A DNA stretch of 64,000 nt from Pseudaminobacter sp040049255. GTDB lineage: Bacteria > Pseudomonadota > Alphaproteobacteria > Rhizobiales > Rhizobiaceae. A program made the translations under genes and the position numbers. The number at the start of each line of letters is the position of its first letter. Within the stretch, counting starts at the first letter, position 1. The stretch covers positions 124,001-188,000 of the forward strand of contig NZ_JBDZDR010000002.1 in NCBI RefSeq assembly GCF_040049255.1, given 5' to 3'. A model generated the notes under the pieces. That model did not search any database, had not been told where the DNA came from, and worked only from the letters and a program-made list of their open reading frames with translations. Below, one piece after another: positions 9,131 to 18,640 of this stretch.

Positions 9131-9975
9131 GCCAGCGCTCCTTCCGGCTCGTCGAGCACGAAGTCGGAGATGGTGGGCAGGCGGTCGCCGGTGGCGTTGT
9201 CGGGCAGGGCCGACAGCAGCGCCTTGGTGTAGCTGCTCTTGGGCGATTCAAACAGGGAGAGCACGTCGGCTTCTTCCATCTTGCGTCCCTTGTACTGGAC
9301 GACGACGCGGTCGGCCGTTTCGGCGACCACGCCCATATTGTGGGTGATCATGATCAGCCCCATGCCGTGCTCGGCCTGCAGGCCCATCAGAAGATCGAGG
9401 ATCTGCTTCTGGATCGTCACGTCGAGCGCGGTGGTCGGCTCGTCGGCGATCAGGAGCTTGGGGTTGCAGGCAATGGCCATGGCGATCATCACGCGCTGGC
9501 ACTGCCCGCCCGACATCCGGTGCGGGTAGGAGCTGAGCCGTTCCGCCGGGTCCGGAATGCCGACCTGCTGGAACAGCTCGATGGCGCGGGCGCGGCGCTG
9601 GGCGCGATCCATGTTCATGTGGACGCGCAGCACCTCCTCGATCTGAAAACCGACGGTGAAGCACGGGTTGAGGCTCGCCATTGGCTCCTGGAAGATCATG
9701 GCGATGTCGCGGCCGATGATCTTGCGGCGCTGCTCGGGCGTCATGGCCAGCAGGTCCTGACCGTTGAAGGTCATGCTGTCGGCGGCCACCTTGGCCGTTT
9801 TGGGCAGGAGGCCCATGACCGCCAGCATCGAGACGGACTTGCCCGAGCCGGACTCGCCCACAATGGCCAGCACCTCGCGCGGCTCGATCGACAGATCGAT
9901 GCCCTTCACGGCGATGAACTCGCCGGCGCTGGTGTCGAAGGAGACTTTGAGGTTCCTGATTTCAAGAAGCGGCAT
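9127..9975 (-). CDS. dppD: dipeptide ABC transporter ATP-binding protein DppD
   Basis: This 282-residue ATPase has Walker A GESGSGKS, Q-loop IFQEPMASLNP, signature MSGGQCQR and Walker B LLIADEP, with a C-terminal oligopeptide-transporter region (SSYTKALLSALP). It starts at an ATG one base after the dppC stop and overlaps dppF, so the genes are translationally coupled. It is the partner of DppF. Confidence 0.92.
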   Translation of the reverse strand: MPLLEIRNLKVSFDTSAGEFIAVKGIDLSIEPREVLAIVGESGSGKSVSMLAVMGLLPKTAKVAADSMTFNGQDLLAMTPEQRRKIIGRDIAMIFQEPMASLNPCFTVGFQIEEVLRVHMNMDRAQRRARAIELFQQVGIPDPAERLSSYPHRMSGGQCQRVMIAMAIACNPKLLIADEPTTALDVTIQKQILDLLMGLQAEHGMGLIMITHNMGVVAETADRVVVQYKGRKMEEADVLSLFESPKSSYTKALLSALPDNATGDRLPTISDFVLDEPEGALA

Positions 9976-9976
9976 C

Positions 9977-10885
9977 TTACGACCTCTTCAGCTTGGGGTC
10001 GAAGGCGTCGCGCAGGCCGTCGCCGATGAGGTTGATGGCAAGCACGGTGATGAGGATGGCGAGACCCGGGAAGGTCACCACCCAGGGCGCGCGCAGGATG
10101 AACTCGCGGGCCGCGGCCAGCATCGTGCCCCATTCCGGCGTCGGCGGCTGTGCGCCCATGCCCAGGAAGCCAAGTGCCGCCGCCTCGAGGATGGCGTTGG
10201 AGAAGGACAGCGTCGCCTGCACGATCAGCGGTGCCAGGCAGTTGGGCAGGATGGTCACCAGCATCAGGCGCAGGTGCCCGGCGCCCGCCACCTTGGCCGA
10301 GACGACATATTCGCGGTTCTTCTCGGCCATCACCGCAGCGCGCGTCAGGCGGGCGAAGTGCGGCTGCAGCACGACTGCGATGGCCAGCATGGCGTTGAAC
10401 AGGCCAGGCCCCAGGATCGCCACCAGCACCAGCGCCAGAAGCAGCGACGGGAAGGACAGGATGATGTCCATCAGGCGCATAATCAGCGTGTCGACCCAAC
10501 CGCGGAAATAGCCGGCAAGCAGGCCGAGGATGATGCCGCTGATCAGGGCGAAGGTCACGACCACGAGACCGATGAACAGCGAGTAGCGGGCGCCGTAGAT
10601 CAGCCGCGAGAGGATGTCGCGGCCCACCGCATCGGTGCCGAGCACGAAGTTCGAGGTGCCGTTCGCCCACCACATCGGCGGCGTCAGCAGTGCGTCGCGA
10701 TACTGCTCGTTGGGCATGTGCGGCGCAATCAGCGGCGCAAAGACGGCGACCAGCACCAGCAGGGCGAAGACGACGAGACCGACGACGGCCCCATGGTTCA
10801 TGGAGAAATAGTGCCAGAACTCGGCCAGAGCGCCTGGACGGGCAGCTGGCTTGGCCGCCGGCATGACAGTGGTTTCGTTGCTCAT
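9977..10885 (-). CDS. dppC: dipeptide ABC transporter permease DppC
   Basis: This 302-residue inner-membrane permease has the N-terminal DppC/OppC_N segment (first TM after AEFWHYFSMNHG) and the BPD transporter domain with the EAA loop around VSAKVAGAGHLRLMLVTILP. I placed the start at 10885 because GAGGCAAGG precedes that ATG and it lies 7 nt after the dppB stop; an upstream in-frame ATG at 10945 would overlap dppB. It pairs with DppB to form the channel. Confidence 0.91.
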   Translation of the reverse strand: MSNETTVMPAAKPAARPGALAEFWHYFSMNHGAVVGLVVFALLVLVAVFAPLIAPHMPNEQYRDALLTPPMWWANGTSNFVLGTDAVGRDILSRLIYGARYSLFIGLVVVTFALISGIILGLLAGYFRGWVDTLIMRLMDIILSFPSLLLALVLVAILGPGLFNAMLAIAVVLQPHFARLTRAAVMAEKNREYVVSAKVAGAGHLRLMLVTILPNCLAPLIVQATLSFSNAILEAAALGFLGMGAQPPTPEWGTMLAAAREFILRAPWVVTFPGLAILITVLAINLIGDGLRDAFDPKLKRS

Positions 10886-10892
10886 CCTTGCC

Positions 10893-11900
10893 TCACTGCA
10901 CGCGGATGCGGGGGTTGATGACGGCGTAGAGGAGATCGACGACAAGGTTCACGGCCATGACGATCAGTGCGATCAAGAGCAGGCCGCTCTGCACCACGAC
11001 ATAGTCGCGCTTGCCGATGGAATCGATCATCCACTTGCCGATGCCCGGCCAGGAGAAGATGGTTTCGGTGAGGATCGCGCCCGCCATCAGCGTGCCGACC
11101 TGCAGGCCGATCGTGGTCACGACCGGGATCAGCGCGTTGCGGAACGCATGCAGCCCGATGACCTGGCGCGGCGCGAGGCCCTTGGCGCGGGCAGTGCGCA
11201 CATAGTCCTCGCCCAGCACTTCCAGCATGGCCGAGCGCGTCTGGCGCGCAATCACGGCAAGCGGGATCGTGGCCAGCACGATCGACGGCAGGATGAGATG
11301 GCTGACGGCCGACGAGAAGGCGCCGCTCTTGCCCGACAGCAGGCTGTCGATCAGCATGAAGCCGGTGACCGGCGGGAAGAAGTATTGCAGGCCGATGCGG
11401 CCGGAAACCGGCGTCCAGCCCAGCGTGCCGGAGAAGAAGATGATCAGCAGCAGGCCCCACCAGAAGATCGGCATGGAATAGCCGGTCAGGGCAGCGCCCA
11501 TGGTGATCTGATCGAACCAGGAGCCGCGCTTGACGGCCGCAAAGATGCCGGCGGGAATGCCGATGATGACCGCAAGCAGCATGGCGACCGTCGCCAGTTC
11601 AAGCGTGGCCGGAAACAGCGCCAGGAATTCGCCGATCACAGGCCGCTTCGTGGCAAGCGAAATGCCGAAATTGCCGTGCAGGACGTTGCTGATGTAGTCG
11701 AAATACTGAACCCAGATCGGGCGGTTGTAGCCGAAGCGTTCGAGCAGTTCGGCGTAGCGTTCGGGGCTGACGCCGCGTTCCCCGGCCATGGCCAGGATCG
11801 GGTCGCCGGGCAGCAGGCGCACGAATGCGAAGGCGGCCAGCGAGATGCCGAAGATCGTCGGAACGATCAGGGCGAGTTTGTGGAGGATGTAGCGGAACAT
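10893..11900 (-). CDS. dppB: dipeptide ABC transporter permease DppB
   Basis: This 335-residue permease has the family-typical N-terminus (RYILHKLALIVPTIFGISL), six predicted membrane segments and the EAA-type loop TARAKGLAPRQVIGLHAFRN. The start is ATG 11900, 17 nt past a strong hairpin that separates it from dppA. Its Shine-Dalgarno sequence is weak, which would lower permease synthesis relative to the binding protein. Confidence 0.91.
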   Translation of the reverse strand: MFRYILHKLALIVPTIFGISLAAFAFVRLLPGDPILAMAGERGVSPERYAELLERFGYNRPIWVQYFDYISNVLHGNFGISLATKRPVIGEFLALFPATLELATVAMLLAVIIGIPAGIFAAVKRGSWFDQITMGAALTGYSMPIFWWGLLLIIFFSGTLGWTPVSGRIGLQYFFPPVTGFMLIDSLLSGKSGAFSSAVSHLILPSIVLATIPLAVIARQTRSAMLEVLGEDYVRTARAKGLAPRQVIGLHAFRNALIPVVTTIGLQVGTLMAGAILTETIFSWPGIGKWMIDSIGKRDYVVVQSGLLLIALIVMAVNLVVDLLYAVINPRIRVQ

Positions 11901-11917
11901 GGTGATTGCGATGGCTA

Positions 11918-11942
11918 GACGGCGCCCCTGAGGGGCGCCGTC
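11918..11942 (-). promoter_or_regulatory. intercistronic hairpin between dppA and dppB
   Basis: A perfect 11-bp stem (GACGGCGCCCC) with a 3-nt loop begins 15 nt after the dppA stop. No U tract follows on the transcribed strand. It fits an mRNA-stabilising or attenuating element that keeps binding protein in excess over permease. Equivalent hairpins follow two other binding-protein genes in this window. Confidence 0.7.
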
Positions 11943-11957
11943 CCCTATTCGCTTTTC

Positions 11958-13550
11958 TTATTCGGCGATGTCGACGCCGTCGAAACGATGGATGCCGAGC
12001 GGATCCATCACGAAGCCCTCGACCTTCTTGGACATGGGCATGAAGACCTTCGAGTGGGCGATGGTCAGCCACGGCGCTTCGCGCTTGAAGACGACCTGGG
12101 CTTCCTCGTAGATCTTGGTGCGCTCGGCCTGGTCGGTCGTCGCCTTGCCCTTCTGCAGCAGGGCTTCGAACTCCTTGTTGCACCAGATGGCGTAGTTGGA
12201 CTGGCCGATGGCATCGCAGCCGAGCAGGAACAGGAAGTTGTCCGGATCGCCGTTGTCGCCGGTCCAGCCGAGCTGGAAGGCGCCGTCACGATCCTTCTGC
12301 TTGCCGCGTTCGCGATACTCGGTCCATTCGTAGCTGACGATCTCGGCCTTGACGCCGATCTTGGCGTAGTCGGCCTGGATCAGCTCAGCCACGCGCTGGG
12401 CGTTCGGGTTGTAGGGGCGGCTGACCGGCATGGCCCAGATCTTCATCGAAAGATCCTTGACGCCGGCTTCCTCGAGCATCTTCTTGGCCGCTTCCGGATC
12501 GTACGGATCGTCCTTGATCTCGGTGTTGTAGCCCCACATCGTCGGCGGGATCGGGTTCACGGCCGCTTGGCCGGCGCCCTGGTAGACCGCGTCGATGATG
12601 GCCTGCTTGTTGACGGCCATGTTGAGGGCCTTGCGGACCTCGGCCTTGTCGAAGGGCGCCACGGTCGTGTTGTAGGCCATGTAGCCGATGTTCAGGCCTT
12701 CCTGCTCGTCGACCTTGAGGTTCTCGTCAGCCTGCAGGCCAGCGATATCGGCCGGGGCCGGGTAGGACATGATGTGGCATTCGCCGGCCTTGAGCTTCTG
12801 CGCGCGCACCGCCGGATCGGGGGTGATGGCGAAGATCAGGTCGTCGATCTTCTGGCGGCCGCCGAAGTAACCATCCCAGGCAGCGTAGCGGATGACGGCG
12901 TCAACCTGATAGTCGACGAACTGGAAGGGACCCGTGCCGACCGGCTTCTGGGTGAACTGCTGCAGATTGCCTTCTTTTTCCAGCTGGTCGGCATATTCCT
13001 TCGACACGATCGAGGCGAAGTCCATGCCGAGGTCGGGCAGGAAGGCGACTTCCGGCTTGTTCAGAACGAACTTGACCGTCAGATCGTCGACCTTGACGAC
13101 TTCCTTCAGCAGGTCCGGGAAGCCCATGCCGGTGAAATACTCCCAGCCGGTGCCGGGCAGGTATTCGTACCAGGGGCTGTCCTTCTTCCACTGGCGCTCG
13201 AACGAGAAGACGACGTCGTCGGCGTTCAGGTCGCGGGTCGGGGTGAAGTAGTCGGTGGTCTGGAACTTCACGCCGGGGCGAAGCTTGAAGGTGTATTCCA
13301 GGCCGTCGTCCGAGACGGTCCAGCTTTCGGCGAGGCCGGGCATGAGGCTGGTCTTGCCGTGTTCGAACTCGACAAGACGCGAATAGATGGTGCGCGAAGA
13401 GGCGTCGAAGTCGTTGCCGCCGCTCCACGGAGACGGGTCAAAGCCTGCCGGCGACGCCTCAGAGCAGTACACCAGAGTTTTGGCATTCGCCGCGCCGCCC
13501 AAGACGGTTGCAGCCGCGAGTGCGGCTGCAAAAGTCAGCTTCCTTATCAT
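11958..13550 (-). CDS. dppA: periplasmic dipeptide-binding protein DppA
   Basis: This 530-residue SBP_bac_5 protein has a Sec signal peptide (residues ~1-23, ending ANA). The mature start KTLVYCSEASPAGFDPS, the block ELNADDVVFSFERQ-like at ~115, GYMAYNTTVAPF and WTGDNGDPDNF are the same landmarks as in E. coli DppA, so the assignment to dipeptide binding is firmer than for most family members. Rhizobial DppA is also known to bind 5-aminolevulinate. The start ATG at 13550 has AGGGAG upstream. It is first in the operon and is followed by a stable hairpin. Confidence 0.92.
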   Translation of the reverse strand: MIRKLTFAAALAAATVLGGAANAKTLVYCSEASPAGFDPSPWSGGNDFDASSRTIYSRLVEFEHGKTSLMPGLAESWTVSDDGLEYTFKLRPGVKFQTTDYFTPTRDLNADDVVFSFERQWKKDSPWYEYLPGTGWEYFTGMGFPDLLKEVVKVDDLTVKFVLNKPEVAFLPDLGMDFASIVSKEYADQLEKEGNLQQFTQKPVGTGPFQFVDYQVDAVIRYAAWDGYFGGRQKIDDLIFAITPDPAVRAQKLKAGECHIMSYPAPADIAGLQADENLKVDEQEGLNIGYMAYNTTVAPFDKAEVRKALNMAVNKQAIIDAVYQGAGQAAVNPIPPTMWGYNTEIKDDPYDPEAAKKMLEEAGVKDLSMKIWAMPVSRPYNPNAQRVAELIQADYAKIGVKAEIVSYEWTEYRERGKQKDRDGAFQLGWTGDNGDPDNFLFLLGCDAIGQSNYAIWCNKEFEALLQKGKATTDQAERTKIYEEAQVVFKREAPWLTIAHSKVFMPMSKKVEGFVMDPLGIHRFDGVDIAE

Positions 13551-14008
13551 TGATCACTCCCTGTCATGGATCCAAGCCCCTCAAACTGGCTTTGAGGCCG
13601 CATATAAGCATCGTTTTCGAGCCTATGGAACACCTTGTTTTAACGTGCGCGAAAGGTGGAACAATGTTTCAACATGTTGTCATCATGCGGTTACATTGTT
13701 TCGATGAAGACGCATCTTGCGAAATGGTCTTTCCTTTTGGGGTGGTGCCTCGACAGCTTACGTTACGACAACGGATGTCGAATTTGCGCCCTCGAGGGCC
13801 GGGAAACCCACGTCCGCCGGGCTTTCAGGCGCCCGTTCCCCACTGCTTGCCGTTGCAGGGGAGCAAGGCTTGCATGCGCGCTGGTTGTGGCCATAAATTG
13901 GATATAGACGCATTCTACTTGGAAATCCGGGGGCGCAACAATTCGAGAGGGCGGGTCCGCGAGGGGTAGGCGTCCAAGCAAACGAGAAGAACTGCGAGGG
14001 AGGACGGG
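13551..14008. other. divergent intergenic region between dppA and fadD
   Basis: These 458 nt have lower G+C than their surroundings and no convincing gene. On the dppA side there is a small inverted repeat CCTCAAA-CTGGC-TTTGAGG (13579..13597) and a -10-like TTATAT (13607..13602 on the minus strand), but no good -35. The fadD side ends in GAGGGAGGAC, the ribosome binding site for the GTG start at 14009. Short open frames across the region lack ribosome binding sites and family features. Confidence 0.5.
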
Positions 14009-16165
14009 GTGGCCAACACGAGCAACAAGGCTGGGAAAGCGCAAGTGGACGAGAAGGTGAAGCCGGTGCAGGCAAGGAAACCATCGGCCGCCAAGACGGC
14101 GCAGGCGCCTGAGGCCAAGGGGGCAAGCCGGACAAGGAAAGCTGAGACCGCGGGCGGCTCGGCCTCTCGCCCCGCTGTTGCCGAGGCGGCTGCCGGCACC
14201 GCGAGCTCGGCGCCATCGGCCGCGAAAGCCGCAAAGACTGCGGCCAAGAAGGCCGTGAAGAAACCTGCGACTGCCAAGCCGGTCGCCAGCAAGGTCGCAA
14301 AGAACGAAAAACCTGCCCCAAGCAAGGCGAAGGCCGCAGCGGCGGCGCGCGCCGCGGAAAGGCCGGCAAAGGCCGCCAAGGCCGACGGTGCAGCCAAGCC
14401 AAAGGCGTCCGCCTCCAGCACGGCGAAGAAGCAGGCGAAGCCGAAAGCGGCAGCGCCCGCCAAGGCTCCTGCCGCTCCGGACGGCGCTGTTGCGCCGCAC
14501 GAGGTCAAGCCATGGCTGAGCAGCTATCCGGCCAACATCCCCGCGGAGATCCCGCCGCTCGAATTCAATTCCATCGGCGACCTGGTGGTCGATGCCGCCA
14601 AGAAATATGCAACCCGGCCCTGCTTCACCTGCATGGGCAAGACCATCACTTTTGCCGAACTTGAGCGACTGTCGGCGGCCTTCGGGGCTTATCTGCAGTC
14701 GAAGGGGCTGGCGCCAGGTGCCCGTGTGGCGCTGATGATGCCTAACGTGCTGCAATATCCGATTGCGCTGCTGGGAGTTCTGCGCGCGGGCTACACGGTG
14801 GTCAACGTCAATCCGCTCTACACCCCGCGCGAGCTTGAGCACCAGCTCAAGGACTCCGGTGCCGAAGCCATCATCATCCTCGAAAACTTCGCCACCACCT
14901 TGCAGGGGGTGATCGCCCGCACGCCGGTCAAGCACGTGGTCGTGGCGGCCATGGGCGACATGCTCGGGCTCAAGGGCCACATCGTCAACCTGGTGGTGCG
15001 GCGGGTGAAGAAGATGGTGCCCGCATGGTCGCTGCCGGGGCATGTCAAGTTCCCGGCAGCGCTCAAGGAAGGTGCCGCGCGCAACTTCAAGCCCGCCAGG
15101 GTGTTCGGCGACGACGTCGCCTTCCTGCAATATACGGGCGGAACAACGGGCGTTTCCAAGGGCGCCATCCTGCTCCACCGCAACATTCTGGCCAATGTGG
15201 TGCAGAACATGATCTGGATGGAGACGGCCTTCACGAAGAGGCAGCGCCCACCAACGCTGACCTTCGTGTGCGCGCTGCCGCTCTACCACATCTATGCGCT
15301 GACGGTGAACGCGCTGATGGGCATCCAGCAGGGCGCGCACAACATCATGATCCCCAACCCGCGCGACATTCCCGGCTTCGTCAAGGAACTGAAGAAGTAT
15401 CCCTTTAACGTCTTCCCTGGCCTCAACACGCTATTCAACGCGCTGCTGAACAACGAGGAGTTCCGCAAGCTCGACTTCAAGCCGCTGTTTCTCACCTTCG
15501 GGGGCGGCATGGCGGTGCAGCGTGCCGTGGCCGAACGCTGGAAGAAACTGACCGGCGTCACCGTTTCCGAGGGCTACGGCCTGTCGGAGACCTCGCCGGT
15601 GGCGACTGCCAATCGCTTCGACGCTGAGGAGTTTTCCGGCACCATCGGCCTGCCGATGCCTTCGACCGAGGTCGCGATCCGCGACGAGGAAGGCCACGAG
15701 TTGGCACTGGGCGAAGTCGGTGAAATTTGCATTCGCGGCCCCCAGGTCATGGCCGGTTACTGGAACCGGCCCGACGAAACCGCCAAGGCGATGACCGCGG
15801 ATGGCTTCTTCCGCACCGGCGACATGGGCTTCATGGACAGCCACGGCTATACCAAGATCGTCGACCGCAAGAAGGACATGATCATCGTTTCGGGATTCAA
15901 CGTCTATCCCAACGAGCTGGAAGAGGTCGCGGTGCAGCACCCGGGCGTGCTGGAGGTCGCGGCTGTGGGCGTGCCGGACGAGCATTCGGGCGAGGTGCCG
16001 AAGCTGTTCGTGGTCAAGAAGGACCCCAACCTGACCGCCGAGGACCTGCTGGAATATTGCCGGCAGAACCTGACCGGCTACAAGCGCCCGAAGCTGATCG
16101 AGTTCCGCACCGAACTGCCCAAGACCAACGTGGGTAAGATCCTGCGGCGGGAGCTGCGGGGCTGA
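14009..16165 (+). CDS. fadD: long-chain fatty-acid-CoA ligase with Lys/Ala-rich N-terminal extension
   Basis: This 718-residue AMP-forming acyl-CoA synthetase activates fatty acids. The FadD body begins near residue 165 (KPWLSSYPANIPAEIPP, aligning with the N-terminus of E. coli FadD) and carries the P-loop YTGGTTGVSKGA, the GYGLSETSP motif, the FRTGDMGFMD motif and the C-terminal catalytic lysine region (TNVGKILRREL). The first ~160 residues are low-complexity Lys/Ala/Pro repeats (AAKTAAKKAVKKP type) resembling histone H1-like or AlgP tails. No ATG is in frame between the GTG start at 14009 and the FadD body, and GAGGGAGGAC precedes the GTG, so the extension is probably translated. What it binds is unknown; nucleic acid or an acidic surface is a guess. 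Confidence 0.9.
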   Translation: MANTSNKAGKAQVDEKVKPVQARKPSAAKTAQAPEAKGASRTRKAETAGGSASRPAVAEAAAGTASSAPSAAKAAKTAAKKAVKKPATAKPVASKVAKNEKPAPSKAKAAAAARAAERPAKAAKADGAAKPKASASSTAKKQAKPKAAAPAKAPAAPDGAVAPHEVKPWLSSYPANIPAEIPPLEFNSIGDLVVDAAKKYATRPCFTCMGKTITFAELERLSAAFGAYLQSKGLAPGARVALMMPNVLQYPIALLGVLRAGYTVVNVNPLYTPRELEHQLKDSGAEAIIILENFATTLQGVIARTPVKHVVVAAMGDMLGLKGHIVNLVVRRVKKMVPAWSLPGHVKFPAALKEGAARNFKPARVFGDDVAFLQYTGGTTGVSKGAILLHRNILANVVQNMIWMETAFTKRQRPPTLTFVCALPLYHIYALTVNALMGIQQGAHNIMIPNPRDIPGFVKELKKYPFNVFPGLNTLFNALLNNEEFRKLDFKPLFLTFGGGMAVQRAVAERWKKLTGVTVSEGYGLSETSPVATANRFDAEEFSGTIGLPMPSTEVAIRDEEGHELALGEVGEICIRGPQVMAGYWNRPDETAKAMTADGFFRTGDMGFMDSHGYTKIVDRKKDMIIVSGFNVYPNELEEVAVQHPGVLEVAAVGVPDEHSGEVPKLFVVKKDPNLTAEDLLEYCRQNLTGYKRPKLIEFRTELPKTNVGKILRRELRG

Positions 16166-16174
16166 AGATCTGCG

Positions 16175-16207
16175 TCGCAGGCTTCGCGGCATGCCGCGAG
16201 CCTGCGA
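16175..16207 (+). terminator. hairpin between convergent fadD and HAD phosphatase genes
   Basis: TCGCAGGCTTCGCGGC pairs with GCCGCGAGCCTGCGA (one bulged T, very short loop) 10 nt after the fadD stop. It is near-symmetrical and lacks a U tract, so it may stabilise mRNA 3' ends rather than terminate by itself. Confidence 0.45.
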
Positions 16208-16261
16208 TGCGAACCATCGGGGAGCGGAGTGGACCTGTGCCGGCCGCACCCCGAGAACAAG

Positions 16262-16969
16262 TCAGATCGTTCCCAGAAAGCCCGGCAGGTCGGCCACCGA
16301 ATTGAGGATCACGTCGGCCATGGGCGCCAGCGTTTCGCGGGTTCCGGTGCCGCTCAGCACGGCCACGGCCAGCCCAGCGCCGCCGGCCCGCGCCATCTCC
16401 AGGTCGTGCCGGTTGTCGCCCACCATGGCGATCTCCGAGGGCTTGAGGCCGGTGAGGTCGGCAAAGGCGTGGATTGCATCCGGCGCCGGCTTCGGGTTGG
16501 CCACCGCGTCGTAGCCGTAGGCCGCGTCGAACATCTGGGCGATGCCGAGCGCCAGCAGCGTCTGCTCGGCGCCACTGGTGGAATCGTTGGTCGCCACGCC
16601 GAGCCGGAAGCCAGAGCCGTGCAGCACTGCGATGGCATCCTTGCTGCCCGGCAGTGGCACCGACGCCGCCGCGCCCGCCTCGGCGGTCATCGTGTTGAAC
16701 CCGGCGGTGATGGTTTGGCGCTCCTGTTCGCTGGCGTCGGGATACCACAGCGCCACGATCTCTGCGTTGGTCCCGGCGGCAAACACGGAGTCGGCCTTGA
16801 AGCGTTGACCGTCGAAGTCGTAGCCGGCCAGCGTCAGCAGTGCGTCCGCCCTTGTGCGGTCGCCTTCGGCTGCCTGCAGCGCCATCAGGTCGCCGATGGC
16901 GAACCATGTCTTCTGGAAATCGACCAGTGTCCCGTCCTTGTCGAACAGGATGCCCTTGATGCCCTGCAA
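16262..16969 (-). CDS. HAD-superfamily phosphatase (phosphoglycolate-phosphatase-like)
   Basis: This 235-residue HAD hydrolase has motif I LFDKDGTLVDF near residues 8-18, motif II around GVATNDST, the motif III lysine in NPKPAPDA and the acidic motif IV MVGDNRHDLEMA, with an alpha-helical cap between motifs I and II. The start is TTG at 16969, with GGAG nine nt upstream inside the end of pgi, so it is co-translated with pgi. Phosphoglycolate or a related small phosphate is the usual substrate class; the exact one is undetermined. Confidence 0.82.
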   Translation of the reverse strand: MQGIKGILFDKDGTLVDFQKTWFAIGDLMALQAAEGDRTRADALLTLAGYDFDGQRFKADSVFAAGTNAEIVALWYPDASEQERQTITAGFNTMTAEAGAAASVPLPGSKDAIAVLHGSGFRLGVATNDSTSGAEQTLLALGIAQMFDAAYGYDAVANPKPAPDAIHAFADLTGLKPSEIAMVGDNRHDLEMARAGGAGLAVAVLSGTGTRETLAPMADVILNSVADLPGFLGTI

Positions 16970-16975
16970 TGCCGT

Positions 16976-18640
16976 CTACTCCGTTGCCCTGAGACGATGG
17001 ATATGGCGCACCAAACCGGCGGTGGAAGCGTCGCTTTGCGCGGCATCTTCCGTTCCCTCCACGACAGGCAGCAGCCCGGTTGCCAGTTCCTTGCCCAGTT
17101 CCACGCCCCATTGGTCGAAGGAATTGATGCCGAAAAGCGTTCCTTCCACGAACACGCGGTGTTCGTAAAGCGCAATCAGCCGTCCGAGCGTGAAGGGGTC
17201 GAGCTTGCGATAGAGCAGGGTGACCGAAGGCCGGTTGCCTGAGAACACGCGGTGCGGCGCGATGCGGTCGACCTCTTCCAGCGGCATGCCGCGGGTCAGC
17301 ATCTGCCGGCGCGCCTCTTCCAGCGTGCGGCCCTTCATCAGCGCCTCCGATTGCGCCAGGCAGTTGGCGAGCAAGAGGTCATGCTGGTGGCGCAACTCCG
17401 CCTCATGACCTTCTGCCGCCGCGAGGAACTCGACCGGGATGATGTCGGTGCCTTGGTGCAGAAGCTGGAAGAAGGCGTGCTGGCCGTTGGTGCCGGGCTC
17501 GCCCCAAACCAGCGGTCCGGTCGCGGTCACCGCCTTCTGCCCGCCGAGCAGCACGTGCTTGCCATTGGATTCCATGTCGAGCTGCTGCAGATAGGCCGGC
17601 AGCCGCGCCAGCCGCTGGTCGTAGGGTATGACGGCGCGGGCCGGGTAGTCGCAAACCACGCGGTGGAAATAGCCGATCAGCCCCATCACCACCGGAATGT
17701 TCTTCAGAAGCGGGGCCGTTTCGAAGTGCCGGTCCATGTCGCGCGCGCCGGCCAGGAATTCGCCGAACCGTTCCGGCCCGATGGCGATCATGATCGGCAG
17801 GCCGATGGCCGACCACAGCGAATAGCGGCCGCCCACCCAGTCCCAGAAGCCGAAGACACGGTCCGGCGCAATACCGAAGGCGGCGACCTTGTCGAGCGCG
17901 GTCGACACGGCCGCGAAATGCTGGCCCACTGCATCCTTGCCCAGCGCCTTCTCCACCCAGTCGCGGGCGGTCTCGGCATTGGTCATGGTCTCGACCGTGG
18001 TGAAGGTCTTGGATGCCACGATGAACAGCGTCGTCTGAGGGTCGAGGTGCTTCAGCGTGTCGTGAATATGCGCGCCATCGACGTTCGACACGAAGTGCGC
18101 GCGCGGCCCGTCATGGTAGGGGGCGAGCGCCAGGGTGGCCATCGCGGGGCCCAGGTCGGAGCCGCCGATGCCGATGTTGACGATTTCGGTGATGCGCTTG
18201 CCGGTCGCGCCGGTGGCAGCACCCGAACGCACCGCATGGGCGAAGGCGCCCATGGCAGCCAGCACCGCGCGCACATCGGGCATCACGTCCTTGCCGTCCA
18301 CCATCACCTTCGCGTCAGGCCCGGCCCGAAGTGCGGTGTGCAGCACGGCGCGGCCTTCAGTGCTGTTGATCTTCTCGCCCGAGAACATCGCCTCGCGCCG
18401 CTCGGGCAGGTTGGCCGCCAGCGCCAGCCGTTCCAGAAGAGCCATGGTTTCGGACGTGACGGCGCATTTAGACCAGTCGAACAGCAGGCCCCCATCCGTC
18501 AGCGAGAATCTCGCGAAGCGCTGTGGATCGGACTTGAACGCCTCGCGCATATTCATCGGCGTTTCTTCCTGTTCCTCGCGAAGCGCGGTCAGGGCTGCAT
18601 GAAGGGGGGCGTCGGTCACAGCCAGTCTCCAATGGTCCAT
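16976..18640 (-). CDS. pgi: glucose-6-phosphate isomerase
   Basis: This 554-residue enzyme interconverts glucose-6-phosphate and fructose-6-phosphate. Family signatures are visible: GGSDLGPAM, the region RVVCDYPARAVIPYDQRL, QQLDMESNGK with the catalytic Glu, GEPGTNGQHAFFQLLHQG with the catalytic His, and the C-terminal INSFDQWGVELGKELA with the catalytic Lys. The length is normal. The start ATG at 18640 has AGGAAG upstream. It forms a two-gene unit with the HAD phosphatase. Confidence 0.96.
   Translation of the reverse strand: MDHWRLAVTDAPLHAALTALREEQEETPMNMREAFKSDPQRFARFSLTDGGLLFDWSKCAVTSETMALLERLALAANLPERREAMFSGEKINSTEGRAVLHTALRAGPDAKVMVDGKDVMPDVRAVLAAMGAFAHAVRSGAATGATGKRITEIVNIGIGGSDLGPAMATLALAPYHDGPRAHFVSNVDGAHIHDTLKHLDPQTTLFIVASKTFTTVETMTNAETARDWVEKALGKDAVGQHFAAVSTALDKVAAFGIAPDRVFGFWDWVGGRYSLWSAIGLPIMIAIGPERFGEFLAGARDMDRHFETAPLLKNIPVVMGLIGYFHRVVCDYPARAVIPYDQRLARLPAYLQQLDMESNGKHVLLGGQKAVTATGPLVWGEPGTNGQHAFFQLLHQGTDIIPVEFLAAAEGHEAELRHQHDLLLANCLAQSEALMKGRTLEEARRQMLTRGMPLEEVDRIAPHRVFSGNRPSVTLLYRKLDPFTLGRLIALYEHRVFVEGTLFGINSFDQWGVELGKELATGLLPVVEGTEDAAQSDASTAGLVRHIHRLRATE

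Noticed and set aside
13508..13969. Short plus-strand frame upstream of fadD
   Set aside because: No ribosome binding site, starts inside dppA on the other strand and has no recognisable domain.
13763..15340. 525-residue minus-strand frame opposite fadD
   Set aside because: It is the complement of the Lys/Ala-rich extension and FadD body; it has no family features.
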